Part shown: positions 7,010 through 10,330 of the stretch, one piece after another
Numbering within the stretch: position 1 is the first letter of the stretch
How the letters are laid out: every line of letters begins with the position of its first letter
From: Acidimicrobiales bacterium
GTDB taxonomy: Bacteria > Actinomycetota > Acidimicrobiia > Acidimicrobiales > UBA8190
Direction: 5' to 3'
Assembly: GCA_030042575.1 (NCBI GenBank)
Contig: JASHZK010000359.1
Coordinates: 1 to 10,330, forward strand
DNA: 10,330 nucleotides
Made by a program: the position numbers and the translations under genes
The notes under the pieces: model-generated
Database searches by the model: none
Seen by the model: the letters and a program-made list of their open reading frames with translations, nothing else
Told to the model about the DNA's origin: nothing

Positions 7010-8566
7010 CTAGTGGCTGCCGAAACCGGCACCACCTGAGCCGCCGCCACCACCTGGGCCACCGCTTCGGGCACCACGACCAGCGCCACCGCCACCACCG
7101 GTGCCTCCGTCGCGTCCCGCAGGCGCACCGCCGTTCCCCGCTGCGCCCGGCGACGCCGGGAAGGACCTCGGATCGCCGTTGCCCGTACCGATCGACCCCG
7201 GGTCGGAATATCCGTGCTCGGCACCGGAGGACGTGGCGGTCGTCGTAGCCGATTCACCGCGGGTCCCGCTGCTCGTCGAGCCCGGGCGCTGGCTGGACGA
7301 GCGGATGCCGGCCGAGATCGAAGTCCCGGCGCCGTGGGGGTCGCTGTTGCCGATGCCGTGGAGGTAGCCGGCGGGGCGGAGGCTGCGCGTGGCCGGGGGG
7401 GACACCGGGCAGCCCGAGGGGACTCCGCTCCACGGTCGGGAGTTGAACCAGGTGGTGGCCGACGTGGGCAACACGTAGACGAACTGGGCGTCGAGGTCGG
7501 TGAGATCCGGATCGACGGTGCCGGAAGCCACGACGTCGTCACCGGTCAGGCCGGCCAACGTGGTGCCGCTCGGCGAGTAGGTCGTCCCCGGCCCGACGTC
7601 GACGGTCCACCAGAACCCCTGGCTGTCCTGGAGGACGAAGGAGGTCGAGCCGACGGACACCACGGTGCCGTTGAGCTGGGTGAGCATGATGAAGACGGTT
7701 CTGGCCGTGGGCGTCGACGCACCGGGTACGAGCGTCACGAACACGTGCTCACCGCTGACCACGCCGGTGGGGGGCGTGGGGGCGCCGAATTCAAAGTACT
7801 TGGTGGTGGTGGGCGTGGCGATCGTCTCCGTCGTCCCGTCCCGCTCCTCGAGCACGAAGCTGGTCCCCGGGGTGACCGAACCGACCAGGCCGGTAACGAA
7901 GTTGCCGGACGGTGGCGGCGTGGTGGGCGGCGTGGGAGGGCTCTGCACGTGGATGGCGACGGCGTCCAGCGCCACGTGGTCGGCGTCCACGGTGCCGAAG
8001 GCGTTCACGAGGTCACCGGTGGCCACCGTGGCTCCGGTGGGGAAGTAGACCGTGGTGCCGTTGACGTCGAGGTCGATGGTGCGCTGGAAGCCCTGCTGGT
8101 CGGTGACGAGCAGGTACGTCGACGTGGCCGAATCCACGGTGCCCGAGATCTGGGCGAGGAGAATGGTGACATTGGCAGCAGTGAGGGTGGAGGCTCCCCA
8201 AACCAGTTGGACGATCACGTGCTCGCCGGCCACGACTCCCGCTGGCGTGACACCGGTGCCCGGTTCGCTGTAGGTCGTCGATCCGTTGGTCGTGATGGCC
8301 TGCGGGGTGTTGCAGCCCGGCACGTCGAGGGTGAAGCCGCTGCTCGTCGGTGCCGGTGTGGCTGCCACCGTCCCCTTGACCGTTGCGTGCCAACCGCGCC
8401 AGTTGAAGGGTCCGGAGTACGAGGGACCACCCTGGAAGCCCGCGGCCCGTGGTTGGGCAGCAGCCGCGGCGGCCGTTGCCCCGACCAGTCCGGCGGCCAG
8501 TCCGAGGCTGAGCGATGCGGCGGCCAGGCATCTGGCCGGATTCCATCGACGAGTCGTACGCGGCAT
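7010..8566 (-). CDS. Secreted protein with duplicated DUF5666-like modules and Gly-rich tail
   Basis: A 518-residue exported protein. Residues 1-38 form a signal peptide: RTTRRWNPAR, a long Ala/Leu core, then an AAAAAA-Q cleavage zone. Two related modules follow, about 60-208 and 222-367, joined by a Pro/Thr linker (209-220). GEHVIVQLVWGAS (114-126) and GEHVFVTLVPGAS (272-284) correspond, as do ISGTVDSATSTYLLV (140-154) and LNGTVVSVGSTSFVL (298-312), and QQGFQRTIDL and SQGFWWTVDV. The GTV...F.L..Q.G...TV rhythm resembles the small beta domains of DUF5666. Residues about 385-518 are Ser/Thr then Gly-rich, low complexity, ending GGAGFGSH. The start at 8566 is set by AAGGGAG six bases upstream and by the signal peptide; the frame extends only nine codons further. 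It diverges from the sigma factor and has a matching promoter element, suggesting it is a target. Function unknown; cell-surface or extracellular. Confidence 0.85.
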   Translation of the reverse strand: MPRTTRRWNPARCLAAASLSLGLAAGLVGATAAAAAAQPRAAGFQGGPSYSGPFNWRGWHATVKGTVAATPAPTSSGFTLDVPGCNTPQAITTNGSTTYSEPGTGVTPAGVVAGEHVIVQLVWGASTLTAANVTILLAQISGTVDSATSTYLLVTDQQGFQRTIDLDVNGTTVYFPTGATVATGDLVNAFGTVDADHVALDAVAIHVQSPPTPPTTPPPSGNFVTGLVGSVTPGTSFVLEERDGTTETIATPTTTKYFEFGAPTPPTGVVSGEHVFVTLVPGASTPTARTVFIMLTQLNGTVVSVGSTSFVLQDSQGFWWTVDVGPGTTYSPSGTTLAGLTGDDVVASGTVDPDLTDLDAQFVYVLPTSATTWFNSRPWSGVPSGCPVSPPATRSLRPAGYLHGIGNSDPHGAGTSISAGIRSSSQRPGSTSSGTRGESATTTATSSGAEHGYSDPGSIGTGNGDPRSFPASPGAAGNGGAPAGRDGGTGGGGGAGRGARSGGPGGGGGSGGAGFGSH

Positions 8567-8572
8567 GGCAAG

Positions 8573-8579
8573 CTCCCTT
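8573..8579 (-). promoter_or_regulatory. Ribosome binding site of the secreted repeat protein
   Basis: On the minus strand AAGGGAG lies six bases before ATG 8566. It fixes that start over the upstream in-frame ATG at 8593, which lacks such a site and would lie almost at the predicted transcription start. Confidence 0.7.
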
Positions 8580-8597
8580 TTCCGTTCCTCCACCGGG

Positions 8598-8629
8598 GTA
8601 CATCGCCCTCGTGGGTCCGCTGTTACAGG
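8598..8629 (-). promoter_or_regulatory. Predicted ECF-type promoter of the secreted protein
   Basis: Reading the minus strand, TGTAACA (plus coordinates 8621-8627) is followed after 15 bases by CGATGTA (8599-8605). The whole 32-base block matches the plus-strand block at 8688-8719 at 26 of 32 positions. GGCGATGTAC is identical in both, and so is CGGA just after the -35-like part. Transcription would begin near 8592, leaving a leader of about 26 bases that contains the ribosome binding site. Two-block form and spacing fit an extracytoplasmic-function sigma promoter, though the exact hexamers are not a consensus I can name. Confidence 0.65.
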
Positions 8630-8687
8630 ACTGTCTTCAGGCCCGACGGTGAGGAGCCACGAGGCAACCGGCCCACGGGAAAACTGC

Positions 8688-8719
8688 CCTGTGACAACGG
8701 AGCAACTACGGCGATGTAC
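8688..8719 (+). promoter_or_regulatory. Predicted ECF-type promoter of the sigma factor operon
   Basis: TGTGACA (8690-8696), a 15-base spacer and CGATGTA (8712-8718) form the plus-strand copy of the element found upstream of the divergent secreted-protein gene. The -10-like block ends 12 bases before ATG 8731, so the transcript would be leaderless or have a leader of only a few bases. This agrees with the lack of a good ribosome binding site before the sigma gene. It implies that the sigma factor drives its own operon. Confidence 0.65.
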
Positions 8720-8730
8720 TGGACGGTGGT

Positions 8731-9273
8731 ATGGATCCGGATGAGACCGACCTCGTCACCGCCGCCCGAGCGGGCGACGAGGACGCATGGGAAGTCCTCT
8801 ACCGGCGCGTCTATCCGCGGCTGCGGGCCTATCTCGCCCGCCGACTCGGCCCTCTGGACGCCGAGGACGCCGTGCACGAGACCATGACCAGAGCCGTCGC
8901 CGGCCTCGATCGCTACCGGGTCGGCCCCGCCGGATTCGAGGGCTGGCTGTTCGGCATCGCCCGCCACGTCTCCGCCGACCACCACCGCCACCGCACGCGG
9001 GTCAAGCGCCGGCCGGTGGCGACGGCGCCCGATCCCCAAGCTTCGGGCGAGCCCCACGAGGCCCTGGTCGTGTCCGAGGAGCACGAGCAGGTGCGTCGTG
9101 CCTTCGGAGCCCTGAGCGCCGACGACCGTGAGCTGCTCGAGCTGCGGGTGGTGGCCGGCTTGAGCGCCGAGCAGGTGGCCGCCGTCCTCGGGAGACGGCC
9201 GGGAGCGGTGCGCACGGCGCAGTCGCGGGCGCTGGCACGGCTGCGTGAGTTGTTGGAGAACGACGATGGCTGA
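8731..9273 (+). CDS. ECF-type RNA polymerase sigma factor
   Basis: A 180-residue sigma-70 family protein with only regions 2 and 4, the size and layout of an extracytoplasmic-function factor. Region 2 spans about 12-90 and includes YLARRLGPLDAEDAVHET (core binding) and GFEGWLFGIARHVSADHHR (promoter melting and -10 recognition). After a short linker rich in Pro and Ala, region 4 spans about 118-175. Its helix-turn-helix is LSAEQVAAVLGRRPGAVRTA (144-163), followed by the basic SRALARLREL, which would read the -35 element. ATG 8731 is where the family normally begins. The last eight bases overlap the start of the next gene (ATGGCTGA), so the two are translationally coupled. No extra C-terminal sensor domain is present, so control probably lies in the neighbouring membrane protein. 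The subgroup is not assigned. Confidence 0.93.
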   Translation: MDPDETDLVTAARAGDEDAWEVLYRRVYPRLRAYLARRLGPLDAEDAVHETMTRAVAGLDRYRVGPAGFEGWLFGIARHVSADHHRHRTRVKRRPVATAPDPQASGEPHEALVVSEEHEQVRRAFGALSADDRELLELRVVAGLSAEQVAAVLGRRPGAVRTAQSRALARLRELLENDDG

Positions 9274-10126
9274 TCGGCGAACGCCTTCACCGTCGGACGA
9301 GGAGCTCCTGGCGCGCTTGCACAACGTCATGGCCCCCGGAGCGCTGCAGCCACCCCCCGCCGCCGTGCACGACGTGCGGCTCCTCCTGGCCGGCAGGAGC
9401 CTCCCCTCGCGTCGTCCGGGGCCGAGGCTGTCCGGCCGGCGACCCCTGCTGAGCGGCTGGCGCGCCCGGCTGGGGGTGGCCGGAGCGACGGTGGGAGCCG
9501 TGGTGGTGGCCGGGGGCACTGCTTTTGCCCTGGGTGCCCCCGTGCCCGAACCAGTGCGAGCCCTGGCCTACGACCTCGGGCTGCCGGTCACGCCACCTGC
9601 GGTGGTCCAGGTCCAAAGTGCCGCCCAGACGGTGCGGTCCGACCTCGCTCCCGCCTCGGGGGCCAGCCGGGCCACCACCGTTCGCGACACCCGTGCCCTG
9701 GGCAGCGCCCTGCGCGGCCTGGAACCGAACGAGCTTCCCTCGGTGCGCTCGTCCGAGCGTGTCTACGCCCGAGCGTGCCGCGACCTGGCGGCCCCCTCGG
9801 GCATGTCCGCGCCCCCCTCCAACCAGCGCCGCCAGGCGCAGGGTTGCACGTCGAGCGGTTCCGTCGCCCCGACGCCGACGCCAGGCAACCCGGCCCGAGC
9901 GAGAGGCGGGTCGCCCGGCGGGGGACGGGGCACACCGCCTGGCGGTCGCACCGCGGTCACCACCACCACCCCGCCCGGCTCCCGGCCGACCTATCCGCCG
10001 GGCGGGTCGAACCGGCCCCGGGGCGCTGGGAGCGCGCCGGGCTCGGCGCAGGGCTCCGTCGAGGGGGCCGGGGGCGGATCCGGACAGGGCACCGACCGTT
10101 CGCGTGGTCGACCCCGTCCCAGCTAG
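9266..10126 (+). CDS. Single-pass membrane protein, candidate anti-sigma factor
   Basis: A 286-residue protein coupled to the sigma gene by an eight-base overlap; GGAG at 9255-9258 lies seven bases before ATG 9266. The N-terminal 67 residues are cytoplasmic by the positive-inside rule (many Arg at 44-67) and include the acidic-helical SDEELLARLHNVM (10-22). A membrane helix spans about 69-90 (LGVAGATVGAVVVAGG, then TAFALG). The outer part begins with APVPEPVRALAYDLGLPV and later becomes disordered Pro/Gly/Ser/Thr/Arg, with only two cysteines (C171, C194). There is no HxxxCxxC zinc anti-sigma motif, so it is not a classical ZAS-domain protein. Position, coupling and topology still make an anti-sigma role the best guess, with the N-terminus holding the sigma factor and the outer tail sensing or anchoring. 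It could instead be an unrelated envelope protein of the same operon. Confidence 0.75.
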   Translation: MADRRTPSPSDEELLARLHNVMAPGALQPPPAAVHDVRLLLAGRSLPSRRPGPRLSGRRPLLSGWRARLGVAGATVGAVVVAGGTAFALGAPVPEPVRALAYDLGLPVTPPAVVQVQSAAQTVRSDLAPASGASRATTVRDTRALGSALRGLEPNELPSVRSSERVYARACRDLAAPSGMSAPPSNQRRQAQGCTSSGSVAPTPTPGNPARARGGSPGGGRGTPPGGRTAVTTTTPPGSRPTYPPGGSNRPRGAGSAPGSAQGSVEGAGGGSGQGTDRSRGRPRPS

Positions 10127-10330
10127 TCGCGGTCGCCGGCGCCGGTCGGCGCAGCCGGGTGACTCCCCGGTCCGCGCAAACCCCGAGGTCAACAGTCCGC
10201 CGATACCTCTCCTCCCCGCCGCGCCCGGCCCAGGCGCGTGGATCGCCGACACCGCCCTCGAAGCCCGAGGACCTGAGCTGTTGCTGGGCGTGGGTGGAGG
10301 TCCCTATCGTGCTGGTCAGCAGCAAGGGGG
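10127..10330. other. Window end with no gene that can be supported
   Basis: These 204 bases follow the membrane protein stop. CCGGG (10155-10159) and CCCGG (10166-10170) form a short five-pair stem with a six-base loop, a weak terminator candidate without a T tract. Two plus-strand frames stay open to the window edge, one from GTG 10160 and one reading AWIADTALEARGPELLLG from about 10236. The first has G/C-rich third positions but an odd composition; the second looks more protein-like but has no clear start. Neither can be called without sequence beyond the edge. Confidence 0.4.

Noticed and set aside
7214..8887. 557-residue plus-strand open frame over the secreted protein and the divergent gap
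   Set aside because: It reads through the antisense of a gene with a clear signal peptide and repeats and through two promoters; its composition is typical of a shadow frame.
9957..10325. Minus-strand 122-residue frame at the right edge
   Set aside because: It overlaps the tail of the membrane protein gene, is Arg/Pro-rich and shows no motif or ribosome binding site.
1..10330. CRISPR array, tRNA, rRNA, insertion sequence, phage or antiphage genes
   Set aside because: No regularly spaced repeats, cloverleaf-like segments, transposase motifs or terminal repeats were seen on either strand by eye.

Overview
The window is high-GC DNA with tightly packed genes, short gaps and strong G/C preference at third codon positions. 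Together with the protein families seen, this suggests an actinobacterium, most likely of the Acidimicrobiia type. That placement is an inference from composition and gene style; no rRNA or marker gene is present. A 29-base exact Illumina P5 adapter preceded by ten T sits inside one gene at 6282-6320, so the sequence is a short-read assembly that was not fully cleaned, possibly a metagenome-assembled genome.

Layout from left to right. A small manganese-type cupin (41-424, +) converges on a class I/II aminotransferase (473-1648, -), with a GC-rich hairpin between them. The aminotransferase diverges from an unusually long transketolase-like enzyme (1814-4228, +). This converges on a small, probably beta-barrel protein of unknown role (4318-4584, -), which diverges from an alpha/beta hydrolase (4654-5907, +). 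Next is a Gfo/Idh/MocA NAD(P)-dependent oxidoreductase (5989-6987, +) in which 13 residues are adapter translation. A clear hairpin separates it from a convergent secreted protein with two copies of a DUF5666-like module and a Gly-rich tail (7010-8566, -). That gene diverges from an ECF-type sigma factor (8731-9273, +), which overlaps a single-pass membrane protein (9266-10126, +) placed where an anti-sigma factor would be. The last 204 bases hold no gene I can support.

The first two thirds look like ordinary metabolic genes in alternating orientation, with no visible shared pathway. The right end looks like a self-contained regulatory unit. The 164-base gap between the secreted protein and the sigma factor carries two near-identical 32-base elements in opposite orientation (26 of 32 identical), one upstream of each gene. 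Each has TGTrACA, a 15-base spacer and CGATGTA, as expected for paired promoters read by one alternative sigma factor. The simplest model is that the sigma factor activates its own operon and the secreted repeat protein, and that the coupled membrane protein restrains it.

The two results most worth acting on are the adapter contamination, which is an artefact and should not be read as biology, and the paired divergent promoter element of the sigma/membrane/secreted-protein unit.
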